Assembly: GCA_049890095.1 (NCBI GenBank)
Contig: JBMHCD010000004.1
Span: forward strand, 165,296 to 229,295
Length of the DNA stretch: 64,000 bases
Reading direction: 5' to 3'
Source of the DNA: JABAYQ01 sp049890095
GTDB taxonomy: Bacteria > Bacteroidota > Bacteroidia > Flavobacteriales > UBA7312
In this document: piece by piece, positions 17,302 to 26,629 of the stretch
Numbering within the stretch: the stretch's first letter is position 1
Layout: each line of letters opens with the position of its first letter
Position numbers and translations under genes: made by a program
The notes under the pieces: model-generated
Seen by the model: the letters and a program-made list of their open reading frames with translations, nothing else
Database searches by the model: none
What the model was told of the DNA's origin: nothing

Positions 17302-20300
17302 TTATAATTTTAACTTTCTTGTAAACTTATCTGTTAATAAATACATAACAGGTACTATAACTAAAGTCAAAAAAGTAGCAAAAGTCAATCCAAAAATAAC
17401 TGTCCATGCCATGGGGCCCCAAAATAATGCATTATCACCTCCAAAAAATATTTCAGGGTTTAGTTCCGTAAGTAATTTAGTGAAGTTTATATTCATCCCT
17501 GTTGCTAAAGGTAACAAGCCTAATACTGTTGTTATTGCTGTTAGCAATACTGGTCTTAATCTTTTTGCCCCTCCTGCTTTTACACATTCTATAGCGTCTT
17601 CTTTACTTAAAGTTGCGTTGGGTTCTAATCCTAATTCATTTCTTTTTCTAGATTTTAACAAATCAACGTAATCAATCAGAACAATTGCGTTATTTACCAC
17701 TATTCCAGCCAAAGAAACTATCCCAATACCAGTCATAATTATTACAAAATCCATATTGAAAATTGCCAATCCTAAAAATACTCCAATGGTACTAAAAAGA
17801 ACAGTCATTATAATAATTATAGGCTTAAACACTGAGTTGAATTGAGAAACTAAAATTATAGTGATCAGAGCAATTGCAATCATTAGAGCTTTAGTAAGAA
17901 AAGCCTGTGTTTGTTCTTGTTCTTGTTGTTTTCCAGTAAACTGAATAGAGTAACCAGCTGGCACTGAATAGGTTTCAAGTAACTTTTTTATTTGTTCGTT
18001 TATGATAAATTCATTATATCCTTCTAGTACATTAGAATATATAGTTACTTGTCTTTTCATGTCTTTTCGATTTACAGAACCATAGGAATTATTATAACTG
18101 TAATCGGCAATTGATGAAACAGGAATTTGTTTTATTTGTCCACTTGATTGGCTTCTAAAGGTAATCCGCTGATTCATCAAGGAAGATACATTATATCTGT
18201 ATTTATCGGCTAAACGCAATACTATAGGGTATTCTTCTTCTCCATCCTTAAATTTGGATAATTCTTTACCGAATAAGGCTGTTCTAATAGTTGAGCCTAC
18301 TTGAGCTGTTGACACTCCCATTCTTCTAGTCATATCTCTATCAATATTGACTAATAATTCGGCTTTATTAAGTTCCAAGTCTACCTTTAACCCCTCAATT
18401 CCGGGGATATTTTCATTATCAATAATATTCTGAACGTCTTCCGATATTTGTAGTAATTGATCAAAATCTTCTCCCGAAACCTCAATATTAATTGGTCTTC
18501 CCATTGGAGGGCCGTCTCTATTTTTATCTACTGTAATGTCTACTCCAGGCATTTCCGAAAGAGCACTAGACAACTCTTTCATTACATCGCCTGTTACTAC
18601 TCCATTTCTAAATTTATATTCAACAAAATTTATGGTGATTCTTGCCTTATTGGGAGTATTACCCATAGACCCTCCCATCTCGTTAGGGTCTGAAGTACCA
18701 GCACCAACATTGGTTAAAACGGAAGAAACTGCACTTTTATAAGGTTCTAAAACCTTTTGTACTTTTTGTTCAATTTCTGTAGAAATAGAATCGGTATAAC
18801 TAACATCTGAACCATTAGGCAGTTCTAAAAAGACGTTGATGTACTTTGGCTCATTTACCGGAAAGAACTCAACATTTGGCTTCATTAAAGCAAAGAATAA
18901 AATAGAAAAGACAAGTAAGGCAAAAGTTCCTAATAATAATCTTAAAGGTTGTTTTCCTTTTAATGCCCAATCTAAAATACTAGCATATTTTTTTTCTAAA
19001 CGTACTAGTAAATTGTCTTGAAACCAATACGACCAAGAAGTAAAGTAAAAACCATTTATAAGCGATAGAATACTAAAGCATATCGCCAAAGAGCCCAGTA
19101 ATCTAAAACCAACTACATAAAATAGTATCGATAAAACTGCTAAAATAGCTGCTGTTTTTTGTATTCTTTTTTTATTTGGTTTTAAACGCTCATCCTTTTG
19201 AATGAATGTGGCAGCAAAAACTGGGTTAATCACTAAGGCAACAAATAAAGAAGACCCTAGTACTATAATCAAAGTCATAGGAATATAACCCATGAACTCT
19301 CCCATCAAATCATCCCAAAATAATAATGGAAAAAAAGCTGCTAAAGTTGTTGCAGTAGACGAAATAATTGGAACTGCAATTTCTCCTACTCCTTGTTTAG
19401 CTGCTTGTATTTTTGTTAATCCTTCTTTATTGTATAATCTATCGATATTTTCTATAACAACAATCGCATTATCAACTAGCATTCCTAATGCTAAAATTAA
19501 TGCAAATAAAACAACCATGTTCATAGTTGTTCCCATTCCACCAAAAACAACAAAACTTATGAACATGGATAATGGAATTGCCAAACCAACAAAAAGCGCA
19601 TTTCTAAGTCCTAAGAAAAATAACAATGTTAAAACCACAAGAATAACTCCAAAAATGATACTATTTTCTAAGTTGCTCAGTTGATCTCTTGTTTGTTCGG
19701 ATTGATCGTTAGTTATCGAAATATTTAATCCATCAGGAATTTGCTTTGATTTTTTTGCTTCGGCTAATAAACTCATTATTTTGTCCGTTGCTACCAATAA
19801 ATTCTGCCCAGTTTTTTTAACTACATTAAGAGAAACTACAGGGTACGAGTCTAATCGTGCAAAGCTTTCTCTTTCTTCGTATCCATCCATTACATTTGCA
19901 ATATCCTTCAGATAAACAATATTGCCCTTTTCGTGTTTAACAATTATATTACCTATTTCGTTGGCTGACTTAAATTCAGCACTCGTTCTAACTGTTCTTC
20001 TTTGATCTCCAATTAAAACATCCCCTCCTGAAATAGAAACGTTTTCTAATCGAACAGCATCTTCAATATCTCGAAAGCTTATACGACTACTTTCCATCAA
20101 GTGTAAATCTGCTTCAATCAGAATTTCTTTATTTAAAAGCCCTGTTATTTCAACTTTTGATATTTCACCAAATGATTCTATTTCATCTTGTAGGTATTCA
20201 GCATAAACTTTTAGTTCATCTAAACTATAATCTCCTGATAGGTTTATATTAAGAATTGGGAACTCCGAAAAATCAATATCCATAACCATAGGATCTAAGT

Positions 20301-20685
20301 CTAAATCGGAGGGTAAATTACTCTTAGCTTTATCTACGCCATCTTTAACATCTTGTAATGCGGTTTTTACTTCTATATCGGTGTTAAACTCTACAATAAC
20401 AGAAGAATTATCTTGTAAAGAGCTAGATGTTAATTTTTTGATTCCTTTGATTGATTTTAATTCCTTTTCAATCGGACGAGTGATAAGGTTTTCTATATCC
20501 TCAGGAGAGTTTCCTGGATAAACTGTCTGAACCATTATAGTTGGCATCACTATATCTGGATACAACGATTTAGGCATTGACTTATATGAAAACAAGCCAA
20601 ATAATGTCAATAATAAGGTTAGAATAAAAATAGTTGTCTTATTTTTTAAAGACAGGTTAGTGAGTTTAAAACTTCGATTACTCAT
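17302..20685 (-). CDS. RND multidrug efflux transporter (inner-membrane pump)
   Basis: This 1127-residue inner-membrane pump of the AcrB/HAE1-like RND class uses the proton gradient to drive drugs or other amphiphiles out through an adaptor and a TolC channel. The duplicated 12-helix fold is evident, with porter-domain motifs such as YPGNSPEDIE and LARLDSYP-like ARLDSYP. In helix 4, GMLVDNAIVVIENI keeps one acidic residue where AcrB has two. The equivalent helix 10 stretch reads GIVVNNAIVLIDY and lacks the AcrB lysine. Between the halves, at about residues 497-570, is an extra segment with two added hydrophobic stretches. It is the last gene of the tetR-tolC-adaptor-pump operon. Substrate unknown. 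Confidence 0.92.
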   Translation of the reverse strand: MSNRSFKLTNLSLKNKTTIFILTLLLTLFGLFSYKSMPKSLYPDIVMPTIMVQTVYPGNSPEDIENLITRPIEKELKSIKGIKKLTSSSLQDNSSVIVEFNTDIEVKTALQDVKDGVDKAKSNLPSDLDLDPMVMDIDFSEFPILNINLSGDYSLDELKVYAEYLQDEIESFGEISKVEITGLLNKEILIEADLHLMESSRISFRDIEDAVRLENVSISGGDVLIGDQRRTVRTSAEFKSANEIGNIIVKHEKGNIVYLKDIANVMDGYEERESFARLDSYPVVSLNVVKKTGQNLLVATDKIMSLLAEAKKSKQIPDGLNISITNDQSEQTRDQLSNLENSIIFGVILVVLTLLFFLGLRNALFVGLAIPLSMFISFVVFGGMGTTMNMVVLFALILALGMLVDNAIVVIENIDRLYNKEGLTKIQAAKQGVGEIAVPIISSTATTLAAFFPLLFWDDLMGEFMGYIPMTLIIVLGSSLFVALVINPVFAATFIQKDERLKPNKKRIQKTAAILAVLSILFYVVGFRLLGSLAICFSILSLINGFYFTSWSYWFQDNLLVRLEKKYASILDWALKGKQPLRLLLGTFALLVFSILFFALMKPNVEFFPVNEPKYINVFLELPNGSDVSYTDSISTEIEQKVQKVLEPYKSAVSSVLTNVGAGTSDPNEMGGSMGNTPNKARITINFVEYKFRNGVVTGDVMKELSSALSEMPGVDITVDKNRDGPPMGRPINIEVSGEDFDQLLQISEDVQNIIDNENIPGIEGLKVDLELNKAELLVNIDRDMTRRMGVSTAQVGSTIRTALFGKELSKFKDGEEEYPIVLRLADKYRYNVSSLMNQRITFRSQSSGQIKQIPVSSIADYSYNNSYGSVNRKDMKRQVTIYSNVLEGYNEFIINEQIKKLLETYSVPAGYSIQFTGKQQEQEQTQAFLTKALMIAIALITIILVSQFNSVFKPIIIIMTVLFSTIGVFLGLAIFNMDFVIIMTGIGIVSLAGIVVNNAIVLIDYVDLLKSRKRNELGLEPNATLSKEDAIECVKAGGAKRLRPVLLTAITTVLGLLPLATGMNINFTKLLTELNPEIFFGGDNALFWGPMAWTVIFGLTFATFLTLVIVPVMYLLTDKFTRKLKL

Positions 20686-20689
20686 GCTT

Positions 20690-21805
20690 TTATTTTATCG
20701 CTATTTTACTTCCGTTAGAAACTTCGTTAAAGCCATTAAAAATGATTTTTTCACCAAAATTTAAACCAGAGGTAACATGTGTATTTTGGTTATATGAAAG
20801 GCCTGTTTCAATATACTTTTTCACAGCTTTATTTCCATCTGCTACAAACACAAAACTACCTCTCATATCTTTTTTTATAATTTTCGATGGCAATACAGTA
20901 GCCTGATCAACATAAAAATCGTTTAACTTCAAAGATGCAACAGCATTTGGCTTAATATATCCTGAGGAATTATTAAGGTCTATTTTTACTTTGAACGTTC
21001 TATTTTCTGGATTAATCACTTGTCCAATGAAGGAAATAGGTGCTTCTTGCTCTAAATCTATTGAACTAATATAAATTTTAACTAAATCACCTTTAGCGAT
21101 TTTGTTTATATATCGCTCTGTAATATCCACCTCAATCTGTAATTTTTTAGAGTTGACTACTCTTAAAATTGGCATTCCAGGAGTTGCAAACTCTCCTTGA
21201 TTAATAAAAACTTCATCTAATCTTCCACTTATAGGAGCGCTAATTTCAAGTTTATCAAGTTGAGCTTGAGCAGCCTCAAGCTTATTTTGCATAGAAACAT
21301 ATTGATTTTTGGATTGAAGGTATTGTAACTCCGAACCTATTCCCTGATCCCACAAATTGCTTTGTCTATCAAAAGTTGTTTTTAACAATTCTGTCGTTGC
21401 CTTTAAGTCTTCCACTTGGCTAATAAGTACAGATGCATCCAATTGTAAAATAGCTTGTCCCTTGTTAACCCACGAACCTTCTTTAACTAATATATTCTGA
21501 ACTACTCCAGACATTTCAGAGCTTAAAAGAACATTTTCTTTTGAACTAACTATCCCTGGTTGCTCTACATAATGAGAAAATGGTGATGGCTCTAATGTAA
21601 AAATACTGACACTGATTCCTCCTTCAGAAAGTGTATCCATTTGTGCCAGTTCCATTTCTAAAGTAGATATGTTCGATTTTATTTCAGTTAGCTGTTCTTT
21701 AAGATTTTTTAGCTCTACTCTTTTTTGGTCAATTTCATCGATTTTTTCACCACATGCAGTGATTAAAAAAACTATCAATAAAAAACTAATTTTTAATATC
21801 TTCAT
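20690..21805 (-). CDS. RND periplasmic adaptor (membrane fusion) lipoprotein
   Basis: The 371-residue protein is a HlyD/AcrA-type adaptor linking the inner-membrane pump to the outer-membrane channel. A lipoprotein signal ends at Cys18 (LITACGEK), so it is probably lipid anchored. A coiled coil follows (about residues 25-60), then a lipoyl half-motif (VKEGSWVNKGQAILQLD), a helical hairpin and the second half (ISAPISGRLDEVFINQGEFATPG in part: ISAPISGRLDEV), then beta-barrel and membrane-proximal domains. One base separates it from the tolC-like gene and four from the pump gene, so stoichiometric expression is likely. Confidence 0.92.
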   Translation of the reverse strand: MKILKISFLLIVFLITACGEKIDEIDQKRVELKNLKEQLTEIKSNISTLEMELAQMDTLSEGGISVSIFTLEPSPFSHYVEQPGIVSSKENVLLSSEMSGVVQNILVKEGSWVNKGQAILQLDASVLISQVEDLKATTELLKTTFDRQSNLWDQGIGSELQYLQSKNQYVSMQNKLEAAQAQLDKLEISAPISGRLDEVFINQGEFATPGMPILRVVNSKKLQIEVDITERYINKIAKGDLVKIYISSIDLEQEAPISFIGQVINPENRTFKVKIDLNNSSGYIKPNAVASLKLNDFYVDQATVLPSKIIKKDMRGSFVFVADGNKAVKKYIETGLSYNQNTHVTSGLNFGEKIIFNGFNEVSNGSKIAIK

Positions 21806-21806
21806 C

Positions 21807-23120
21807 TTATTTTCCTAGTGTACGTTGATAATTTGTTTTTGCTTTTAATAAGCTATAAATAGCTTGTGAATTTTCAGAATAAGCTTCTAAATATTCCGCT
21901 CCAGCTTGAGAGAGCTCAATGCTACTAATTAATCCTTCTTTATATTTAATCATGGATTTATAGTAAATTTTTTCTGCTAATTCTAAATTATTTTCTTTAA
22001 TTTTCTGATTATTCAAAGATGTTAAGAAACTAGACTGAGCATTCAAATGATCTAAGCTTAACGACTGCTTCATTAGATAAAGATCGTTTTTGGACTGCTC
22101 TAGTTTAATTTTAGCCTTTTGAATTTTTGATCTTAACGAAAATCCATCAAAAATGTTCATTGTAGCTTTCAAGCCAACAACTTGAGTCGGATACCATTTT
22201 CCGTTTTCATCAAAATTAAATTCGTTTCGCATTGCATTTTTACTGTAAGAACCAAAAGCGACTATGCTCGGCAGATAATTTGACTGATAGCGCCTAACAT
22301 CTAATTCGTTTATTCGAACATTAGTTTGTGCTAATTGATATTCAATTCTATTTTCAATTACCGGCTCTTCAATTACTATCTGCTCGCTTGCACTTAACAA
22401 GCCAGAAAGACTATCACTCAAAACTAATTCTTGTTCGATCGGAATACCAATAATCAACTTCAACATCAAATATGACATCTGAGTTATCCTATTCATGTTT
22501 TCAGATTGCGTTTTCATATTTGAAAGAGTAAGACTCATTCTATCCACATCTAAATCTTCAACCATTCCTTGTTCATATCGAATGGTTATTTCTTGCAATA
22601 TATCCGTATGGATATCGGCTATTGTTTTCAAAAATTTATTTCGATGTTCAGCTACTAAAACATTATAGTACATTGCTGCAATACTATCTTCAACTTGTTG
22701 TTTTGTGAGTTCTAAAGACTTTTCGGACAATTTTTTAAAGGTTGACGAAGCTCTTAAACCAACTATATAAGTTCCATCAAAAATTAACTGAGAGGCTGAA
22801 AGAGTAGAAGTAGCATTATGCTTTGTTCCAAATTGAAGCTCACTAAAATCATCCTCAGATGCGTTAGGATCAAACATATTTGCAGGAACTAAAGTAGTTG
22901 GTATTTCTATAAATTGTTGCCAATTTAACTCTCCATTTATTTTAGGAAGACCTATTGCAACCGTTTCTTTTATTTGCTTTTTAGCATATTCTAAATCTAA
23001 AACAGCATTTTTAATGGAGTTATTTTTTTCTAATCCCAATTCAATTGCCTGTTCGACAGATAACGACTGTTGTGCTAAAAGCGGTGATGAAAAAATTAAA
23101 ATTATTAATATTCTAATCAT
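21807..23120 (-). CDS. TolC-family outer membrane efflux protein
   Basis: The 437-residue protein is an outer-membrane channel of the TolC/OEP family. A signal peptide ends near LLAQQ (residue 17), followed by the first OEP repeat (LSVEQAIELGLEKNNSIKNA) and a second repeat rich in long helices with the ending LLKAKTNYQRTLGK. It is the exit duct for the pump encoded downstream. Its start overlaps the tetR stop by four bases, so the regulator and channel are translationally coupled. Confidence 0.92.
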   Translation of the reverse strand: MIRILIILIFSSPLLAQQSLSVEQAIELGLEKNNSIKNAVLDLEYAKKQIKETVAIGLPKINGELNWQQFIEIPTTLVPANMFDPNASEDDFSELQFGTKHNATSTLSASQLIFDGTYIVGLRASSTFKKLSEKSLELTKQQVEDSIAAMYYNVLVAEHRNKFLKTIADIHTDILQEITIRYEQGMVEDLDVDRMSLTLSNMKTQSENMNRITQMSYLMLKLIIGIPIEQELVLSDSLSGLLSASEQIVIEEPVIENRIEYQLAQTNVRINELDVRRYQSNYLPSIVAFGSYSKNAMRNEFNFDENGKWYPTQVVGLKATMNIFDGFSLRSKIQKAKIKLEQSKNDLYLMKQSLSLDHLNAQSSFLTSLNNQKIKENNLELAEKIYYKSMIKYKEGLISSIELSQAGAEYLEAYSENSQAIYSLLKAKTNYQRTLGK

Positions 23121-23719
23121 TTGGTAAGTTTTTTTTCTAAATACTCAAGACCTTTCAAGGTCGATATCCCTCTAAGATGGTAAATTCTATATTGCAAAAG
23201 TACTTCTTTAAAATCAAACTTACCATTGCTAAAATATGCTACATCTACAAGATTTTCCGACCTACTAATATAAATTTTGGCTATAAAATCTACTTTTATA
23301 GAGTCTAAAAAAAGTCCTTGTTCTATTCCTTTATTTATGTTTTGTGAGATTATATCAAATAAAAATGTTTTTTTGAATTGGTCAACCAAATTCCAAGTAT
23401 CTCTGTAGTATTTTTTTAACTCTATAACTAAAGGGATTGAAATCTGTTTGACTAGTTTATACATTTCATCATCCATCTCAAACAATTCATCTATTGCATT
23501 TTTTTCGATTGACGTTTTTTCATTCAACAACTTTCGCATTTTAAGTAATAAATGCTCAAAAGCCACAAAAACTAACTCCTGTTTATTAGAAAAATATTGG
23601 TAAAGTGTTTTTTTAGAAATTCCTAATTGAGAAGATATCTCGTCCATATTCACTGAACGTACACCCCTGTGTATAAATAATTGAATCGACTCTGAAATTA
23701 TTCTTTCTTTTGTTTCCAT
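23117..23719 (-). CDS. TetR-family repressor of the efflux operon
   Basis: The 200-residue protein has a TetR-type N-terminal DNA-binding domain: RIISESIQLFIHRGV, MDEISSQLGISKKTLYQYFSNK, where the helix-turn-helix is at about residues 26-45. The C-terminal ligand domain is not recognisable in detail. It is the first gene of an operon with tolC, adaptor and pump genes, and a 28-bp palindrome overlaps its own promoter (23730-23780). Autorepression lifted by a pump substrate is the natural model (inference from family behaviour). Confidence 0.9.
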   Translation of the reverse strand: METKERIISESIQLFIHRGVRSVNMDEISSQLGISKKTLYQYFSNKQELVFVAFEHLLLKMRKLLNEKTSIEKNAIDELFEMDDEMYKLVKQISIPLVIELKKYYRDTWNLVDQFKKTFLFDIISQNINKGIEQGLFLDSIKVDFIAKIYISRSENLVDVAYFSNGKFDFKEVLLQYRIYHLRGISTLKGLEYLEKKLTK

Positions 23720-23729
23720 TTGAGGGGGG

Positions 23730-23760
23730 CAAAATTAATCAATAAAAACTTAGGAAACAA
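23730..23760 (-). promoter_or_regulatory. Promoter of the tetR-efflux operon
   Basis: On the minus strand TTG (23758-23760), a 20-base spacer and TAATTTTG (23730-23737) match the Bacteroidota promoter pattern exactly. The -7 element ends ten bases before the tetR ATG at 23719. The -33 TTG lies inside the palindrome at 23753-23780, so a bound repressor would block polymerase. Confidence 0.7.
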
Positions 23761-23780
23761 TTTAAATTTAAAATGTTTCC
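23753..23780. promoter_or_regulatory. Probable TetR operator, 28-bp near-perfect palindrome
   Basis: Arms GGAAACA (23753-23759) and TGTTTCC (23774-23780) flank a palindromic AT core; 13 of 14 base pairs are complementary about the centre at 23766/23767, and only the pair 23760/23773 fails. It overlaps the -33 element of the tetR promoter. It is also 31 bases upstream of the asnS -7 element. Length and position suit a TetR-family dimer or pair of dimers. Confidence 0.72.
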
Positions 23781-23810
23781 AAAAAAAATACATATTGGTT
23801 TTTGTTTTAA

Positions 23811-23818
23811 TATCTTTG
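23811..23818 (+). promoter_or_regulatory. -7 promoter element for asnS
   Basis: TATCTTTG matches TAnnTTTG exactly and lies 18 bases before the asnS ATG. No TTG is seen 19-21 bases upstream. Confidence 0.5.
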
Positions 23819-23836
23819 TAAAATCTATATAATAAA

Positions 23837-25285
23837 ATGATAATGAGAAGAACTAAAATTGCTTCCTTATTGAAGGAAAGTACAAGTAATGACGAAGTAG
23901 TTGTAAAGGGATGGGTAAGAACTAAAAGAGGAAGTAAAAATGTTTCATTTATTGCTTTAAACGATGGCTCTAGTATCAATAACATTCAAATTGTTGCTGA
24001 AAGTGACCATTTCGAAGAAGATTTACTTAAACAAATTACTACAGGAACCGCTCTCTGTGTTAGTGGAAAATTAGTTGCTTCTCAGGGTAGCGGTCAAAAA
24101 TTCGAAATACTTGCTAACAAAATTGACATATATGGTTTAGCAAATGCAGATTCTTATCCGTTACAACCAAAAAAACATAGTCTTGAATTCCTTCGTGAAA
24201 AAGCACACCTCAGATTTAGAACTAATACATTTAGTGCTGTTTTCAGAGTCAGACATGCACTATCTTTTGCCATACATAAATTCTTTAACGATCGTGGATT
24301 TGTTTACATGAATACTCCAATTATTACTGGTGCTGATGCCGAAGGTGCAGGAGAAGTTTTTCAAGTAACAAATCTCAACATAAATGATCTTCCAAAAGAT
24401 GAAAAAGGATCTGTAGACATGTCAAAAGATTTTTTCGGAAGACAAACCAACCTTACCGTATCGGGACAACTTGAAGCTGAATTAGGTGCATTGGCATTAG
24501 GAGAAGTTTACACTTTTGGTCCTACTTTCAGAGCAGAAAACTCAAACACTTCAAGACATTTATCTGAATTCTGGATGATTGAGCCTGAAGTAGCTTTTAA
24601 CGACTTAGTTGACAATATGGATTTAGCAGAGAGTTTTCTAAAATTCTGCATTCAATATTCGTTAGACCATTGCATGGATGATTTATTATTTTTGGAAAAA
24701 AGAGCATTAGATGAAGAAAAACAACTTCCAAAAGACAAAAGATCAGAAATGTCCTTAATCGAAAGGTTGAAATTTGTTGTTGAAAATGAATTTGAACGAC
24801 TAACATACAGTCAAGCTATTGATATACTCAAAAATTCAAAACCTAATAAGAAAAAGAAATTTCAATATCTAATAGAAGGTTTCGGTGCTGATTTACAATC
24901 AGAACATGAACGATTTTTAGTTGAAAAGAAATTTAAAAAGCCTGTCATTTTAACCGATTATCCAAAAGATATAAAAGCTTTTTACATGAAAATGAATGAA
25001 GATAACAAAACTGTTAGAGCAATGGATATTCTTTTTCCTGGAATTGGCGAAATTGTTGGCGGTTCTCAAAGAGAAGAAAGTTTAGAAAAACTGAAAAAAA
25101 GAATGGTCGAAATGGATGTTGATCAAGAAGAACTTTGGTGGTATTTGGAAACAAGAGAATTTGGAACTTGTCCTCATAGTGGATTCGGTTTGGGATTTGA
25201 ACGATTAATAATGTTTGTAACAGGAATGAAAAATGTTAGGGATGTAATCCCATTTCCTAGATTTCCTCAAAACGCTGAATTTTAA
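23837..25285 (+). CDS. asnS: Asparaginyl-tRNA synthetase
   Basis: This class IIb synthetase charges tRNA-Asn. The 482-residue protein has the N-terminal OB fold (VVKGWVRTKRGSKNVSFIALNDGS, in part VKGWVRTKRGSK), motif 2 FRAENSNTSRHLSEFWMIEPE (in part FRAENSNTSRH) and motif 3 GFGLGFERLIMFVTG. The Asn-specific absence of the extra AspRS domains fits, and the length is near the usual 465-480. A second ATG two codons later is possible. The gene is divergent from tetR and is followed directly by rpoN. Confidence 0.96.
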   Translation: MIMRRTKIASLLKESTSNDEVVVKGWVRTKRGSKNVSFIALNDGSSINNIQIVAESDHFEEDLLKQITTGTALCVSGKLVASQGSGQKFEILANKIDIYGLANADSYPLQPKKHSLEFLREKAHLRFRTNTFSAVFRVRHALSFAIHKFFNDRGFVYMNTPIITGADAEGAGEVFQVTNLNINDLPKDEKGSVDMSKDFFGRQTNLTVSGQLEAELGALALGEVYTFGPTFRAENSNTSRHLSEFWMIEPEVAFNDLVDNMDLAESFLKFCIQYSLDHCMDDLLFLEKRALDEEKQLPKDKRSEMSLIERLKFVVENEFERLTYSQAIDILKNSKPNKKKKFQYLIEGFGADLQSEHERFLVEKKFKKPVILTDYPKDIKAFYMKMNEDNKTVRAMDILFPGIGEIVGGSQREESLEKLKKRMVEMDVDQEELWWYLETREFGTCPHSGFGLGFERLIMFVTGMKNVRDVIPFPRFPQNAEF

Positions 25286-25288
25286 TTG

Positions 25289-26629
25289 ATGCAAAAACAA
25301 CGATTAAAACAAGAACAAAAACTAAAGCTATCCCCAAAGCAAATCCAGTTTTTAAATCTTTTGCAAATTCCTTTGTCATCGTTGTCCAAAAAAATAGAGT
25401 CCGAGCTTGAAGAAAATCCAGCTCTAGAAGAAGTAGAAGAAAACGAACCTTCTGAACAATATTGGAGTAGGCAATCTAATAATACCTATTCAGAAAAAAC
25501 TAGACCTGAAATAGAAAGTCAAGAAGTTAATCTTCAAGAGCATCTGAACAAACAATTATATTTAAAAAACTTGAGTGAAGAACAACAAGAAATTTGTTTG
25601 TTTATCGTAGGTTGTATTGATGATGCTGGATTTTTAAGCCGTTCTTTGTATCAAATTAGTGATGATCTTTTGTTTGAACTAAATAAATCTATTTCTGAGA
25701 ATGAACTTTTTACATTATTAAAAATTGTTCAATCACTAGATCCGGTTGGTATTGGGTCTAGAGACCTTCAAGAATGTTTAGAAATTCAACTCAAATCAAA
25801 ACCCAGCTCAGAGTTAAATTTATTATGTTTAACTATTGTCCAAAATCATTTTAAACTCTTAACTACTAAAAATTTTGACTTACTAAAAAGTAAATTAGAT
25901 ATTTCTGATTCGGAGTTAAAGTCTGTATATGACGAAATTGCAAAACTAAACCCTAAACCTGGTTCATTATTTTCCAATAAAAACGAAATTGTAAATTATA
26001 TTACTCCAGACTTTTTACTTACAATTCAAAATAACGAATGCTATGTATCGCTCAATCAAATAAGTAATAAGAAGCTTAAAACCAGTGAGTATTACAAAAA
26101 AATGTTATCCGAAGTTAAAAAAGAAAATAATCAAGAAGCAGTTAACTTTTTAAGTAGAAAAATTGAACATGCAGATTGGTTTTCAAATGCACTTAAACAA
26201 AGAGAAGAAACACTACTAAATACTATGAATTGTATTGTAGAAATTCAGAAAGAGTTCTTTAAAAGTGGAGACGAAAAACACTTAATACCAATGAAATTAT
26301 TAGATGTTGCTCAAAAAATAAAAATGGACATCTCGACTATCTCTAGAGTGAGTAACAGTAAATATATTGAAACTCCCTTTGGGACTTTTTTGCTAAAAGA
26401 TTTTTTCTCAGAAGCATATCATAAGGAAGATGGTACAACAATTTCTACCAAAGTAATAAAAAACTTTTTAATAGAAATCATTACAAATGAAGATAAAAAA
26501 TCTCCTTTAACTGACGATCAATTAGCCGAAAAATTAGATGAAAAAGGGTTTCATATTGCCCGAAGAACTGTTGCTAAGTACAGAAAACAATTAAAAATTA
26601 ATTCTTCTAAACTTCGAAAAGAATTATAA
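25289..26629 (+). CDS. rpoN: RNA polymerase sigma-54 factor
   Basis: RpoN directs polymerase to -24/-12 promoters that need an AAA+ activator. The roughly 446-residue protein has the Gln/Leu-rich region I (LKLSPKQIQFLNLLQIPL), acidic region II, the core-binding part, and near the C-terminus the RpoN box ARRTVAKYRK that reads the -24 element. The ATG at 25289 is preceded by an in-frame TTG directly after the asnS stop; I prefer the ATG. It overlaps the next membrane-protein gene by one base (TAATG). No enhancer-binding activator is encoded in the window. Confidence 0.95.
   Translation: MQKQRLKQEQKLKLSPKQIQFLNLLQIPLSSLSKKIESELEENPALEEVEENEPSEQYWSRQSNNTYSEKTRPEIESQEVNLQEHLNKQLYLKNLSEEQQEICLFIVGCIDDAGFLSRSLYQISDDLLFELNKSISENELFTLLKIVQSLDPVGIGSRDLQECLEIQLKSKPSSELNLLCLTIVQNHFKLLTTKNFDLLKSKLDISDSELKSVYDEIAKLNPKPGSLFSNKNEIVNYITPDFLLTIQNNECYVSLNQISNKKLKTSEYYKKMLSEVKKENNQEAVNFLSRKIEHADWFSNALKQREETLLNTMNCIVEIQKEFFKSGDEKHLIPMKLLDVAQKIKMDISTISRVSNSKYIETPFGTFLLKDFFSEAYHKEDGTTISTKVIKNFLIEIITNEDKKSPLTDDQLAEKLDEKGFHIARRTVAKYRKQLKINSSKLRKEL

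Noticed and set aside
19292..19684. Plus-strand ORF of 130 codons inside the RND pump gene
   Set aside because: Opposite a highly conserved pump; hydrophobic reverse frames of membrane genes often stay open by chance.
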